The notes: generated from the letters alone by a model not told the origin. A stretch of 51,065 bases of DNA from Fimbriimonadales bacterium (GCA_026003075.1 BPGO01000003.1:1-51065), one strand, 5' to 3'. Positions 28,444-37,978 are shown, counted from the stretch's first letter. Made by a program: numbers and translations.

Positions 28444-29307
28444 TTAGGGGTTTTTGGCGGCTTTGCTTGGTTCGACGAGTTCGATTTCAAACAGCTTGCT
28501 CCAGTTTTTGCCTGTGACGAAGATGCGCTTGTTCTGGCGGTCGTAGGCGATGCCGTTCAGCACCTCTTCGCTGTCCCGATTGGGCACAGGTAGCCCTTCC
28601 ATGTCCACCCACGCCTTCACGATGCCCGTCTGGGGATCGATACGGGCAATCATGTCGCTGTACCAGATATTCGCCCAGATTTCGCCGTCGATGTATTCCA
28701 GTTCGTTGAGGTTTTTGACGGGTTTGCCTTGCGCCCGCACCGTGATTTTGCGCACTTCGGCGAAGGTTTCGGGGTCGCGGAAGGTGATTGTCTCGGAGCC
28801 ATCGCTCATAATGAGGTATTTGCCATCGTTAGTCAACCCCCACCCCTCGCCGTAGTAGCGGAACTGCTTCTCTTGGCGGAAGCTGTTCGCGTTATAGACG
28901 AAGCAGACCCCGTTTTGCCAAGTGAGCTGGTAGATTCGGTCGCCGAAGAGGGTGATTCCTTCGGCGAAGTATTCCTGGGGAAGTCGGTGGATTTGCAACA
29001 CGCGCCCCGTACGCAGTTCCACCTTTCGCAGCGAAGACTGCCCGTTCAGCCCCGTACTCTCATACAGGTAGCCGTTATGGAACTCCAGTCCTTGGGTGAA
29101 GGCGTTCCTATCGTGCGGAAAGGTGTTGACGATTCGGTAGCGGTACACAGGCGGTTCCGATTCCGACGCGGTGGTGGTGGGCGGTGGCGTGGATAAGGGT
29201 GGCTCGTGCTGTGGCGGCGTGCTGTTGCTTGCCATCTGACAGGCGCACAACCCGAATAGCGCAGCCAATCCCATCATGTAGCCTTTGATTGCACTGCGTC
29301 GCCTCAT
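28444..29307 (-). CDS. Glutaminyl-peptide cyclotransferase, lipoprotein form
   Basis: 287 aa from ATG 29307; a second ATG at 29313 is in frame. A TATCCT box ends right before 29313, so 29307 fits leaderless spacing better. Lipoprotein signal with lipobox-like LCAC. Five-bladed beta-propeller of the plant/bacterial QC family: FPHDRNAFTQGLEFHNGYLY, STGLNGQSSLRKVEL, YFAEGITLFGDRIYQLTWQN, YGEGWGLTNDGKYLIMSDGS, LNELEYIDGEIWANIW and EVLNGIAYD. It converts N-terminal Gln to pyroglutamate on exported proteins. It lies 24 nt after gatA. Confidence 0.93.
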   Translation of the reverse strand: MRRRSAIKGYMMGLAALFGLCACQMASNSTPPQHEPPLSTPPPTTTASESEPPVYRYRIVNTFPHDRNAFTQGLEFHNGYLYESTGLNGQSSLRKVELRTGRVLQIHRLPQEYFAEGITLFGDRIYQLTWQNGVCFVYNANSFRQEKQFRYYGEGWGLTNDGKYLIMSDGSETITFRDPETFAEVRKITVRAQGKPVKNLNELEYIDGEIWANIWYSDMIARIDPQTGIVKAWVDMEGLPVPNRDSEEVLNGIAYDRQNKRIFVTGKNWSKLFEIELVEPSKAAKNP

Positions 29308-29331
29308 GCGCATAGGATACCCAAAGCCCCG

Positions 29332-30813
29332 CTACGTCTGGCTTAGTTGTAAGGCGCGTGGCGTGCGCAATTTGTCTTGCAGACACGCGAGCTGCTCCCA
29401 AACATACCCGACACGCAATACGGTCATCTCGTCGAACGGTTTGCCGATTATCTGCAGTCCGACGGGTAGGTCGTTCACGAATCCGCAGGGCACGCTCAGC
29501 CCGGGTAGCCCAGCGAGGTTCACCGGGATCGTGAGGACATCGGCGAGCTTCATCGCCAGGGGGTCGTCCACCAGTTCCCCGATTTTGAAGGCGGGCGTCG
29601 GGGTCGTGGGGCAGACCAACGCATCCACTTGCGTGAACACGGCGTCGAACTGCTGGCGCAGCAGGGTGCGTCCCTTCTGTGCCTTCAGGTAGAACGCATC
29701 ATAGTAGCCCGACGAGAGCGCGTAGGTACCGATGATGATGCGTTGGATGACCTCTTTCCCGAAACCTGCTGCGCGGGTGGCTTCCATCATGCCGATATGT
29801 CCCTTCTCCGCGCCGACGCGCAGCCCGTAGCGCACGCCGTCGTAGCGCGCGAGGTTCGAGGAACACTCAGCCGGCGCGAGGATATAGTAAATCGCCAGCG
29901 ACTGCTCCGCCATTGGCAGCGATACTTCCTGCACCTCCGCCCCGACGGATTCCAGAAGCCCAATCGCTTTGTGGACGGTTTCCGCCACTTCGGGCTGCAC
30001 GCCCTGCGCGAAGAACTCTTTCGGCACGCCCAACCGAATGCCCTTAATAGCGTCCACCAGCGCGTCGCGATAGTCCGGCGTGGGCAGGTCGACGCTGGTG
30101 GCGTCATAGGGGTCGTTGCCGGCGATAGCGTTGAGCATTATTGCGCAGTCTTCCACGGTTTTCGTGAGGGGACCGATTTGATCCAGCGAGGAGGCGTAGG
30201 CGACGAGTCCGTAGCGGCTCACGCGCCCGTAGGTGGGTTTGAGACCGACCACGCCGCAGAACGCCGCTGGCTGTCGGATAGAGCCGCCCGTGTCGGAGCC
30301 GAGCGTGGCATATGCCATATGCGCGGCGACTGCCGCCGCCGAACCGCCCGACGAGCCGCCCGGCACGCGCTCCAAGTCCCACGGGTTGCGCGTGGGATGG
30401 AACGCCGAGAACTCGGTGGAGGAACCCATCGCGAACTCGTCCATATTGAGCTTCCCGACGAACACCGCGCCCTGCTCGCGCAGGCGTTGGACCACCGTCG
30501 CATCATAGGGTGGGACGAAGTTATGTAGGATGCGTGAGGCGCAGGTCGTGCGCACGCCCGCGGTACAAAGGTTGTCCTTCAGACCAATCGGAACGCCCAG
30601 CAGGGGGGTGCGCTCGCCAGCGTCCAGACGCGCCTGCGCCTGACGCGCCATCTCCAGCGCGAGTTCAGGCGTGGGCGTAATAAACGCCTGCACCTTCGGC
30701 TCCACTTCGCTGATGTGGGTCAGCATCGCCTCGGTCAACTCCACGGCGGAGACCTCGCGGCGATGCAGCTTCTGGCTGATTTCGGCAAGGCTCAGAGTCA
30801 GCAGTTCCTTCAT
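29332..30813 (-). CDS. gatA: Aspartyl/glutamyl-tRNA amidotransferase subunit A
   Basis: 493 aa. Glutaminase/amidase subunit that makes Gln-tRNA(Gln) or Asn-tRNA(Asn) by the indirect route. The amidase-signature triad is in place: Lys79 in GLKDN, Ser154 in [10 protein letters not shown] and Ser178 in [32 protein letters not shown] and [19 protein letters not shown] are diagnostic. It starts immediately after gatC (stop 30814, start 30813). gatB is not in the window. Confidence 0.97.
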   Translation of the reverse strand: MKELLTLSLAEISQKLHRREVSAVELTEAMLTHISEVEPKVQAFITPTPELALEMARQAQARLDAGERTPLLGVPIGLKDNLCTAGVRTTCASRILHNFVPPYDATVVQRLREQGAVFVGKLNMDEFAMGSSTEFSAFHPTRNPWDLERVPGGSSGGSAAAVAAHMAYATLGSDTGGSIRQPAAFCGVVGLKPTYGRVSRYGLVAYASSLDQIGPLTKTVEDCAIMLNAIAGNDPYDATSVDLPTPDYRDALVDAIKGIRLGVPKEFFAQGVQPEVAETVHKAIGLLESVGAEVQEVSLPMAEQSLAIYYILAPAECSSNLARYDGVRYGLRVGAEKGHIGMMEATRAAGFGKEVIQRIIIGTYALSSGYYDAFYLKAQKGRTLLRQQFDAVFTQVDALVCPTTPTPAFKIGELVDDPLAMKLADVLTIPVNLAGLPGLSVPCGFVNDLPVGLQIIGKPFDEMTVLRVGYVWEQLACLQDKLRTPRALQLSQT

Positions 30814-31104
30814 CTACTCCTCCACAATTCGGGGCACGATAAAAAGCCCATCGCGTGCTTCGGGAGCGTTCGACAAGGCGAGTTCCCGCGGCAGCGTTTC
30901 GCCCACGCAATCCTCGCGCAAGGCGTTGAACACAGGGATCGAGTGCGAGGTCGGCTCCACAGCATCCAACGGCAGCGACTGCAGCCGTTCGAAATGCTCC
31001 ATCAGCGCGTTGATCGAGCGCATCAACTCCATCAGCTGCTCGTCGCTCAACTCGAGTCGCGCCAGTTTCGCGGTATGACGCATCTGCTCTAAAGTGATTG
31101 CCAT
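30814..31104 (-). CDS. gatC: Aspartyl/glutamyl-tRNA amidotransferase subunit C
   Basis: 96 aa from ATG 31104 (MAITLEQMRHTAKLARL); an extension to 31140 would include the -10 box. The short belt-like subunit binds between GatA and GatB. It has the conserved N-terminal helix TAKLARLELSDEQLMEL and C-terminal LREDCVGETLPRELALSNAP followed by DGLFIVPRIVE. A TATACT box ends 10 nt before the ATG. Confidence 0.95.
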   Translation of the reverse strand: MAITLEQMRHTAKLARLELSDEQLMELMRSINALMEHFERLQSLPLDAVEPTSHSIPVFNALREDCVGETLPRELALSNAPEARDGLFIVPRIVEE

Positions 31105-31114
31105 CGCAATTGCA

Positions 31115-31122
31115 AGTATACC
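31115..31122 (-). promoter_or_regulatory. GGTATACT -10 box of gatCA, leaderless spacing
   Basis: TATACT (31120-31115) ends 10 nt before ATG 31104; no Shine-Dalgarno sequence in between. Confidence 0.55.
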
Positions 31123-31194
31123 TGCGCACTGGGGGCACACGCACCTCCGTAGCCCGTTGCCTGCCCTGATGTCCTTTCAAAGCGGAGGCTAACG

Positions 31195-32265
31195 ATGATT
31201 CGCTGGTTCCGCAAACCCAAGCTACGATTCGATCAAGAGTACGCGCCCGTTGAAATCGAGACTCACGGCGAACGCGAGGCAACGGAGTTCGATGATGCGC
31301 TCCTTGCCAAGCACGGCTACGCGATTTATGACCAGATGCTGACCGATGCGCATGTCAAAGCGTGTTTCAACCTCAAGCGCTGGGGCGTGTTGAGCGTTCC
31401 ATGGCGTTTGGAGCCTGCCGACGCAAGCCCCGAAGCCCAACGCACCCGCGAGTTCGTGTTGTATACCCTGCAGACGATGCAAGGCGGCGTGTTCAGTCTG
31501 TTGTGGCGTGCGCTGGACGCTCTCGCGAAAGGCGTCGCCATCTTGGAAAAACTCTATGTTTATCGCACGGAGCCTCCTTACGCAGGACTTTGGATAATTC
31601 GGGGCTTCAAGGCGAAAAATCCTGCGCTCTTCCGGTTCGAAGTGGACGCCTATCGGAACCTGCGGTCGCTGGTTCTGTACGCGCCGAACGGCGAGCGGCT
31701 CGCGCTCCCGCGAGAGAAGTTCATCGTCTACGCTTATAATCCGCGTTATGAGTCGCCTGCAGGCGAGTCGGACTTGCGTGCTGCCTATCGCGCGTGGCGT
31801 AGCAAAGAGCGGATTGTGCAGTTGTGGGATCTCTTCTTGGCGAAATATGCCTCGCCCACCCTGATCGGCGTCTACAAGCGTGGGCTACCGCCTGCCCAAC
31901 AGGAAGAACTGCTTCGCGCTCTGGACAAGGTACAGCAGGAGACGGCGATTATCGTGCCCGAAGAGGTCAAAGTGGATGCGCTGGAGTTCAAGCAGTCGGG
32001 CGCGGAGAGCTTCGCGCAAGCGATTGCGCACCATAACGCTGAGATTGCCAAAAGCATTCTGGGTGAAACGCTCACTACCGACGAGGGTCAGCGCGTGGGC
32101 AGCCTCGCGCTGGGGCAAATCCACCTAAAAGTCTTACAGACGCAACTGCGCGCGCTGCGCGCCGATTTGGCAGAGCGCATTATGCAGGATCAATTGATCC
32201 ATCCCCTCGTGCGCTTGAACTTCGGCGACGCGCCTGCGCCGCGATTCGTTTGGGAGGAAGAGTAA
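31195..32265 (+). CDS. Mu-like phage portal protein (DUF935 / gp29-like), isolated
   Basis: 356 aa, preceded by GGAGGCTAACG. Its pattern is that of DUF935 portal proteins of Mu-like phages: YDQMLTDAHVKACFNLKRWG with VLSVPWRLEPAD, WRALDALAKGVAILEKLY, REKFIVYAYNPRYESPAGES, SKERIVQLWDLFLAKYASP and HNAEIAKSILGETLTTDEGQ. Mu gp29 is about 510 aa, so this is a shorter member lacking part of the C-terminus. A portal is the ring at the capsid vertex through which DNA is packaged. It stands alone between gatC (divergent) and galE (convergent), with no other phage gene within 12 kb. Intact Mu-type head genes lie at 48330-50478. The gene is uninterrupted, which argues for retained function. Confidence 0.88.
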   Translation: MIRWFRKPKLRFDQEYAPVEIETHGEREATEFDDALLAKHGYAIYDQMLTDAHVKACFNLKRWGVLSVPWRLEPADASPEAQRTREFVLYTLQTMQGGVFSLLWRALDALAKGVAILEKLYVYRTEPPYAGLWIIRGFKAKNPALFRFEVDAYRNLRSLVLYAPNGERLALPREKFIVYAYNPRYESPAGESDLRAAYRAWRSKERIVQLWDLFLAKYASPTLIGVYKRGLPPAQQEELLRALDKVQQETAIIVPEEVKVDALEFKQSGAESFAQAIAHHNAEIAKSILGETLTTDEGQRVGSLALGQIHLKVLQTQLRALRADLAERIMQDQLIHPLVRLNFGDAPAPRFVWEEE

Positions 32266-32302
32266 GCCCCTCCCCTGCACAAGGCATGGTGCCATTGCCC
32301 AG

Positions 32303-32319
32303 CACCCTCGACGAGGGTG
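32303..32319. terminator. Short hairpin between portal and galE
   Basis: CACCCTC gac GAGGGTG between the two convergent stops. No U-tract, so the termination role is tentative. Confidence 0.4.
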
Positions 32320-32353
32320 AAGATACCCCCCGATGCGTGGATGGAACGCTGGA

Positions 32354-33337
32354 TCACGCATCATAGCCATTTGGGTGTGTGGCAAACCACCGATACGCAT
32401 GCTCGATCATTGTCTCCAACGCGGGATAACGGGGCTGCCAGCCCAGTATGCGCCGCGCGTTTTCCGAGGACGCCACCAAGCGGGCAGGGTCGCCCGGACG
32501 GCGCGGCGCGTACACCGTCGGAATCGGCTTCCCCACGACTTGCTCCGCGGCGCGAATTACCTCCAGCACAGAATAGCCTTGCCCGTTGCCGAGATTGTAC
32601 ACCTCGAACGACGCGCCTGCCCTGAGCCGCTGCAACGCCCGATAGTGCGCGTCGCATAAATCCCACACATGCACATAATCCCGAATGCAGGAGCCGTCGG
32701 GCGTGTCGTAATCTGTGCCAAACACCGAAATCGACTCGCGCCTGCCCAGCGCAGCGAACAGCGTGAGCGGGATGAGGTGCTCTTCGGGGCGATGGTCTTC
32801 GCCCAACTCCCCGTCGGGGTCGGCGCCTGCCGCGTTGAAATAGCGCAGCGCGATGGAGCGTATCCCATAGGCTTGCCCGTACCAGCGCAGCATGCCCTCC
32901 ATCACACGCTTCGTCTCGCCATAGGTGTTCGTGGGGTGGAGCGGGTGCGTTTCGGGAATGGGAACCGCCATCGGTTCGCCATACACTGCCGCCGTCGAGG
33001 AGAAGATAATCTGCGAAACGCCGTGCAACCGCATCGCTTCCATCAACCGCAAGCAGCCCAGCACATTGTTGTCGTAATATTTCGCCGGGTCGCGCATCGA
33101 TTCGCCCGCAAAGATAAACGCCGCGAAATGCATCACGCACTCGATATCGTACTTGCGGAACACGCGGTTCAGCGTTTCCGAATCGCGTAGGTCGCCCTGC
33201 TCCACCGTGCTGCCCAACACCGCTTGCCTATGCCCTGTAGAAAAGTTGTCCAACACGACGACCTGCTCGCCTTTTTGTCGCAGATACTTCACCATATGCG
33301 AGCCGATATAGCCCGCGCCGCCGATAACCAGAATCAT
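32354..33337 (-). CDS. galE: UDP-glucose 4-epimerase
   Basis: 327 aa, extended short-chain dehydrogenase fold. NAD-binding GGAGYIG at the N-terminus (MILVIGGAGYIGSHMVKYL), VVLDNFSTGHRQAV, the catalytic YGETK preceded by FSSTAAVYGEP, and SIALRYFNAAGADPDGELGE are all typical of GalE. It interconverts UDP-glucose and UDP-galactose for surface glycans. A GGTACAAT box ends 9 nt before its ATG. Divergent from the acyl-CoA ligase. Confidence 0.95.
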   Translation of the reverse strand: MILVIGGAGYIGSHMVKYLRQKGEQVVVLDNFSTGHRQAVLGSTVEQGDLRDSETLNRVFRKYDIECVMHFAAFIFAGESMRDPAKYYDNNVLGCLRLMEAMRLHGVSQIIFSSTAAVYGEPMAVPIPETHPLHPTNTYGETKRVMEGMLRWYGQAYGIRSIALRYFNAAGADPDGELGEDHRPEEHLIPLTLFAALGRRESISVFGTDYDTPDGSCIRDYVHVWDLCDAHYRALQRLRAGASFEVYNLGNGQGYSVLEVIRAAEQVVGKPIPTVYAPRRPGDPARLVASSENARRILGWQPRYPALETMIEHAYRWFATHPNGYDA

Positions 33338-33346
33338 AACGCACCA

Positions 33347-33354
33347 ATTGTACC
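33347..33354 (-). promoter_or_regulatory. GGTACAAT -10 box of galE, leaderless spacing
   Basis: TACAAT (33352-33347) ends 9 nt before ATG 33337, with no Shine-Dalgarno sequence. Confidence 0.55.
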
Positions 33355-33409
33355 GTGCTTTGCAGGAAATCGGGCAACAAGCGCATATCTATACGCTGGA
33401 GGTACGACG

Positions 33410-34978
33410 ATGGTCTTCAAAAGTCCTTACGCCGATGTGGTGATTCCCGATGTCGGGGTTCCACAAATGGTCTATCAGCATGCGTTAGAGTATGGCGAGA
33501 AGCCTGCGATGATCGACGGAGTCAGTGGGCGCACGCTCACCTATCGGCAGTTGTATGGCGGTGTGCGGCGTGTCGCGGGGAATTTGGCGCGGCGTGGGCT
33601 GCGCAAAGGGGATGTAGTGGGCATCTACAGTCCCAACCTTCCTGAATATCCCTTGGCGTATCACGGGGTCGCGCTGGCAGGGGGCATCGTCACGACAGCG
33701 AACCCCCTCTACACCGCCGAGGAGCTTGCCTACCAACTGCGCGACTCGAACGCGAAATTCCTGATCACGGTAGGCGCTTTGCTGGAAAAAGCCCTCCCGG
33801 CAGCGCAGGACGCGGGGGTACAGGAGGTGTTTGTGATTGGCGAGGGTGAGGGCGCAACCCCCTTCACTGAACTTCTCACAGAAGCCGAACCCCCCGAAGT
33901 CCCAATCGACCCTGCCGAAGACCTCATCGTACTCCCCTACTCCAGCGGCACGACCGGGCTCCCCAAGGGCGTGATGCTCACGCATCGCAACCTGGTAGCG
34001 AACATGGTGCAGGTGCTGGCATCGGGCGTGAACCTGCAAGCCGATGAGCGCGTCATCGGCGTCCTGCCGTTCTATCATATCTACGGGATGCTGGTCATTT
34101 TGAACCTTTGTCTCTATCGGGGACTCACGATCGTCACGATGCCGCGTTTTGACTTAGAACAGTTTTTGAAGATTATGCAGGACTATCAAATCACGCGGGC
34201 GAACCTCGTGCCCCCGATTATCCTCGCGCTGGCAAAGCACCCGATGGTCGACCACTATGACCTGTCGCATCTGAAGATTATTATGTCGGGGGCGGCGCCG
34301 TTGAGCGCGGAACTGGCAAAAGCCTGCTCGGAACGGTTGGGGTGTATCGTGCTGCAGGGCTACGGGCTTACGGAGACCAGCCCCGTGACCCATGTGAACC
34401 CTGAAGACCCCACACGCATCAAGCTCGGCTCAGTCGGCGTACCGATTGCGAACACGGAATGCGCCGTCGTGAGCTTGGAAACGGGCAATCCGCTGGGCAC
34501 ACGCGAGGAGGGCGAAATCTGGATACGCGGTCCGCAGGTGATGCGAGGCTACCTGAACAACCCCGAAGCGACGGCGCAGACCCTCACCCCCGATGGCTGG
34601 CTGCGCACCGGTGATGTCGGCTATGTGGACGAGGACGGCTACTTCTACATCGTCGACCGCGTGAAAGAGATGATTAAGTACAAAGGCTTGCAAATCGCAC
34701 CCGCTGAGTTAGAAGCAGTACTGCTCACGCATCCTGCGGTCGCCGACGCCGCCGTGGTGCCCAGCCCAGATGAAGAGGCTGGTGAAGTGCCCAAAGCCTT
34801 CGTCGTGCTGAAAGGTCAAGCCACCGCCGAAGAGCTGATGGACTATGTCGCCGCCCATGTCGCGCCGTTCAAGAAAATCCGACGCCTCGAGTTCGTGGAA
34901 CAGATTCCCAAATCGCCGTCGGGTAAAATCTTAAGGCGCGTGCTGGTGCAACAGGAGCGCGAATCCAGACGCACCTGA
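33410..34978 (+). CDS. AMP-forming acyl-CoA ligase (4-coumarate/long-chain fatty acyl-CoA ligase family)
   Basis: 522 aa from ATG 33410, which has GGAGGTACGACG directly upstream; the in-frame extension to 33224 only overlaps galE. P-loop LPYSSGTTGLPKGVMLTHRN, A5 YGLTETSPVTHVNPED, A7 WLRTGDVGYVDEDGYFYIVD, A8 RVKEMIKYKGLQIAPAELE and A10 PKSPSGKILRR are all intact. It activates a carboxylic acid as acyl-AMP and then acyl-CoA. The overall pattern is nearer 4-coumarate:CoA ligase-like enzymes than FadD, but the substrate cannot be fixed. Single gene. Confidence 0.93.
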   Translation: MVFKSPYADVVIPDVGVPQMVYQHALEYGEKPAMIDGVSGRTLTYRQLYGGVRRVAGNLARRGLRKGDVVGIYSPNLPEYPLAYHGVALAGGIVTTANPLYTAEELAYQLRDSNAKFLITVGALLEKALPAAQDAGVQEVFVIGEGEGATPFTELLTEAEPPEVPIDPAEDLIVLPYSSGTTGLPKGVMLTHRNLVANMVQVLASGVNLQADERVIGVLPFYHIYGMLVILNLCLYRGLTIVTMPRFDLEQFLKIMQDYQITRANLVPPIILALAKHPMVDHYDLSHLKIIMSGAAPLSAELAKACSERLGCIVLQGYGLTETSPVTHVNPEDPTRIKLGSVGVPIANTECAVVSLETGNPLGTREEGEIWIRGPQVMRGYLNNPEATAQTLTPDGWLRTGDVGYVDEDGYFYIVDRVKEMIKYKGLQIAPAELEAVLLTHPAVADAAVVPSPDEEAGEVPKAFVVLKGQATAEELMDYVAAHVAPFKKIRRLEFVEQIPKSPSGKILRRVLVQQERESRRT

Positions 34979-34989
34979 GACGGAAAAGA

Positions 34990-35053
34990 GAGGGCTTGCC
35001 CTCAGCTCGGAATGACAGCGCCGTCAGGCTCCAGAACCCCTCGTCATTCCGAG
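34990..35053. repeat. Intergenic hairpin and REP-like inverted repeat
   Basis: GAGGGC tt GCCCTC (34990-35003) just after the acyl-CoA ligase stop may be its terminator. It is followed by CTCGGAATGAC (35006-35016) and its exact complement GTCATTCCGAG (35043-35053), an 11-bp inverted repeat with a 26-nt loop. The GGAATGAC-type palindrome is a common dispersed bacterial repeat; only one copy is seen here. Confidence 0.6.
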
Positions 35054-35108
35054 TTCAGGGGGCGTGTCTTTTACTGATCGATTTTTTTAGACATTGTGAG
35101 GTTATCTT

Positions 35109-36788
35109 ATGAGAAAGGTGGCAATTGGGGCAGGGATAGCGGCGACCCTTGTATACAGCTGGGCGCAGATTTCAATGACGCCCTACCTCGAACGCGAGCC
35201 GAACAACTCGCTCAGCGCCGCTCAGGCAATTGAGACCCCCGTTAACACAAACAAGGGCTTCGTCGTTTGGGAAGCAATGATTAATCCCGTGGGCGACCGC
35301 GACTTTTACCGATTCCAAGTAGCTCAAGGGGGAACCTACTCGATTCGCGTGGACACAAACCTCGACGCGATACTGCGCCTGTACGATTCGAACGGGAACC
35401 TCATCGCCGAGAACGATAATGACGGCAACCCCGATATCCCGCTCAACCGCTTCGCGCCCGGCTTAACGCGCAATCTACCCCCAGGAATCTATACTGTGGA
35501 GGTGTCTTACTGGCAGAATTGGGCACGCGCGCGCTATGCATTGCGCGTGTTTGCCGGTGCCAACGCACCCGACTACGACCCCACCGAGCCAAACGATACC
35601 ATAGCACAATCCCTCTATCTGGGGCGCATCTCAGGCGGTGAGTTCCTTACCAACGACTACCGATTCCTGACATACACGACAAGCGATGTGGATGTCTATC
35701 GCTTCGACTTAGACAGTACGGGACAGGAGCTAAAAGTGCAGACGGTTACTTATGTGGACACGGTACTGCGCGTGGTCGCCCCCGACGGTCAAATCTACGA
35801 GAACGACGATTCGGAGTGGGACATACTTAACCCGGGCGCATCGGAGGTGCGTATTCCGCTCGCGCCGCGCGGCACCTACTATGTGTTTGTGCGTGCGAAT
35901 CCGCGCTGGGGCGGCTACTATCGTCTGTATGTGAGCGCGCCGCTCCCCACGGAAATCGTGCTACAACACGGGGGAGCAGAGTTCCGATTGCGCGACTTGC
36001 GAGGCGCTCCAACTCGCACCCCTTTCAATAACGCCGACTGGATACAAAACGGCAGAGACCACTGCTACCAAATGGGCTGGTGGTATCGGATTCAAGGCAC
36101 CCATACGCGCGAACTCACACTGAGTAACCTGACCTACTACGGTCAAGAGCATCCTAATCGCGCTCTACTCGCCTACAACGAGCCTGATGGATTACTGATC
36201 GGGGTGCAGTACGAATTGCAAAGCGCCACCGATGGGGGGAGCTTGCTCTTTATTGATCTGGTGGCAGTGAATTTCCAGTTCCAGCCACGCACCTTGCACC
36301 TATTTCACTATGCCGATTTGGATGTGGGGGGTGCGACCACCAACGATGCCGACTGGAATGGCGAGCGAATTCGCGTCGCAACGATCAACGACCAGGTCTG
36401 GTTGAGTGCGCTAACGCCGTTCGCGCGCTGGCAGGTTAGTCCCTACCCGCAAGTGATCGACTTGCTCACAAACGCTACCGCCAATGACCTTGCAAACGGC
36501 ACGCTGCCGCTGGAGGGGGATTTCACGGGTGCACTGCAGTGGACGCTGTCGCTTGCGCCCTTTGAATACCGAACAGTGCGAGTCGCCTACGCGCTGAACA
36601 CAGTGGTTGTCCCGAAACGCAGTGATATCGACCGCAACGGTTGCGTGGACGACGCCGACCTGCTCGCAGTGCTGTTCGATTTCGGGCGCACGGGGCTTGC
36701 GCTGGAGACAGATGTGAACGGCGACGGCGCGGTGGACGACGCCGACTTGCTGGAGGTACTGTTCGACTTCGGCAATGGCTGCGGATAG
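35109..36788 (+). CDS. Secreted protein with two pre-peptidase C-type (PPC) domains and dockerin-like tail
   Basis: 559 aa with an N-terminal signal (RKVAIGAGIAATLVYSWAQ). Two PPC-like beta-sandwich modules: EREPNNSLSAAQAIETP through DRDFYRFQVAQGGTYSIRVD, then DPTEPNDTIAQSLYLG through DVDVYRFDLDSTGQELKVQT. A middle domain of unknown type (about 285-500) follows. The C-terminus has two dockerin-like units, IDRNGCVDDADLLAVLFDFG and VNGDGAVDDADLLEVLFDFG, ending NGCG. No catalytic domain is recognisable. It shares the tail type with the two large secreted proteins at 15510-20708. No clear Shine-Dalgarno sequence. Confidence 0.88.
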   Translation: MRKVAIGAGIAATLVYSWAQISMTPYLEREPNNSLSAAQAIETPVNTNKGFVVWEAMINPVGDRDFYRFQVAQGGTYSIRVDTNLDAILRLYDSNGNLIAENDNDGNPDIPLNRFAPGLTRNLPPGIYTVEVSYWQNWARARYALRVFAGANAPDYDPTEPNDTIAQSLYLGRISGGEFLTNDYRFLTYTTSDVDVYRFDLDSTGQELKVQTVTYVDTVLRVVAPDGQIYENDDSEWDILNPGASEVRIPLAPRGTYYVFVRANPRWGGYYRLYVSAPLPTEIVLQHGGAEFRLRDLRGAPTRTPFNNADWIQNGRDHCYQMGWWYRIQGTHTRELTLSNLTYYGQEHPNRALLAYNEPDGLLIGVQYELQSATDGGSLLFIDLVAVNFQFQPRTLHLFHYADLDVGGATTNDADWNGERIRVATINDQVWLSALTPFARWQVSPYPQVIDLLTNATANDLANGTLPLEGDFTGALQWTLSLAPFEYRTVRVAYALNTVVVPKRSDIDRNGCVDDADLLAVLFDFGRTGLALETDVNGDGAVDDADLLEVLFDFGNGCG

Positions 36789-36835
36789 GGTATTCTATTG
36801 ATACAAGGCGAGGTCGCCGCATAACGGAGGAATCT

Positions 36836-37975
36836 ATGAGTGAGAAGGACATCATCCCCTATCGTCCGGGCTTAGAGGGCGTGACGGCAGGCGTAAGCGC
36901 GATTTCGGATGTGATCGCTGCCGAGAATCGCCTCATCTATCGTGGCTATGACATTCGCGATTTGGCAAAGCATTGCGCCTTTGAAGAGGTGGCGTACTTG
37001 GTGCTTTATGGTGCGCTGCCCACACGCGCCCAGCTGGAACAGTTCGACGCGCAGTTGAAAGCACAGCGCGAGTTGCCCGATGAGGTGTATGCCGTGCTGC
37101 GTGCGCTACCAAAAGGGGGCAACCTGATGGCGGCGCTTCAAGCGGGCGTGGCAACGCTGGGAATGCTCGACCCCACCGCCGACGACCATTCCCACGACGC
37201 GAACCTCAACAAAGCCGTCCGCCTGACCGCCAGCATGGCAACGCTGGTCGCCAATGGCTACCGTATCCTGCAAGGTCAGGAGCCTGTGAAGCCCAACCCT
37301 CATCTGGGACACGCGGCAAACTTCCTTTATATGCTGTTTGACCGCGAGCCAGAGCCGCTCCATGCCCAAGTCATGAACCTCACCTTTATTCTCTACACCG
37401 AACATGGCTACAACGCCTCTACCTTCACGGCACGAGTCGTCGCCTCGACGCTGGCGGATATCTACTCGGCGGTGGTGGGGGCAATCGGGGCGTTGCGTGG
37501 CTCGCTGCACGGCGGGGCGAACGAAGCCGCGATGGAGGCGATTCTCGATATCGGAACGCCCGACCGCGCCGAAGCGTGGGTGATGGAACAACTCGCCCAG
37601 AAAGCCCGCATTATGGGTTTCGGGCATCGCGAATACAAAACCGGCGACATCCGCGCCGTCATCCTGAAAGATTATGTGCGCCAAATCGCAGAGCAAACGG
37701 GACGCACCGACATCTACCAGATTCAGGAGACGATGGAGCGCGTGATGCTCCGCGAGAAGAACCTCTACCCGAATGTGGACTTCCCCGCCGCCGCGATTTA
37801 CTACATGATGGGGATTCCCATCCCGCTCTATACGCCTATCTTTGCGGCGGCGCGCATCGTGGGCTGGTCGGCACATATCATTGAACAGCACGACAATAAC
37901 CGCCTCATTCGCCCGCGCAGCGACTACAGTGGCCCGCGCGATTTGCCGTTTGTACCCCTGGAACAACGCGGCTAA
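36836..37975 (+). CDS. Citrate synthase (type II-like, citrate/2-methylcitrate)
   Basis: 379 aa from ATG 36836 with CGGAGG upstream; the longer frame from 36641 overlaps the preceding gene. It condenses acetyl-CoA (or propionyl-CoA) with oxaloacetate. Catalytic residues by motif: His225 in RGSLHGGANEAAM, His264 in MGFGHREYK and Asp315 in YPNVDFPAAA. LIYRGYDIRDLA near residues 33-44 is typical of the short bacterial/archaeal form. Citrate versus methylcitrate use cannot be told. Confidence 0.93.
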   Translation: MSEKDIIPYRPGLEGVTAGVSAISDVIAAENRLIYRGYDIRDLAKHCAFEEVAYLVLYGALPTRAQLEQFDAQLKAQRELPDEVYAVLRALPKGGNLMAALQAGVATLGMLDPTADDHSHDANLNKAVRLTASMATLVANGYRILQGQEPVKPNPHLGHAANFLYMLFDREPEPLHAQVMNLTFILYTEHGYNASTFTARVVASTLADIYSAVVGAIGALRGSLHGGANEAAMEAILDIGTPDRAEAWVMEQLAQKARIMGFGHREYKTGDIRAVILKDYVRQIAEQTGRTDIYQIQETMERVMLREKNLYPNVDFPAAAIYYMMGIPIPLYTPIFAAARIVGWSAHIIEQHDNNRLIRPRSDYSGPRDLPFVPLEQRG

Positions 37976-37978
37976 ACT

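Noticed and set aside
15510..36788. Cellulosome
   Set aside because: Dockerin-like tails are present, but there is no cohesin, scaffoldin or glycoside hydrolase in the window.
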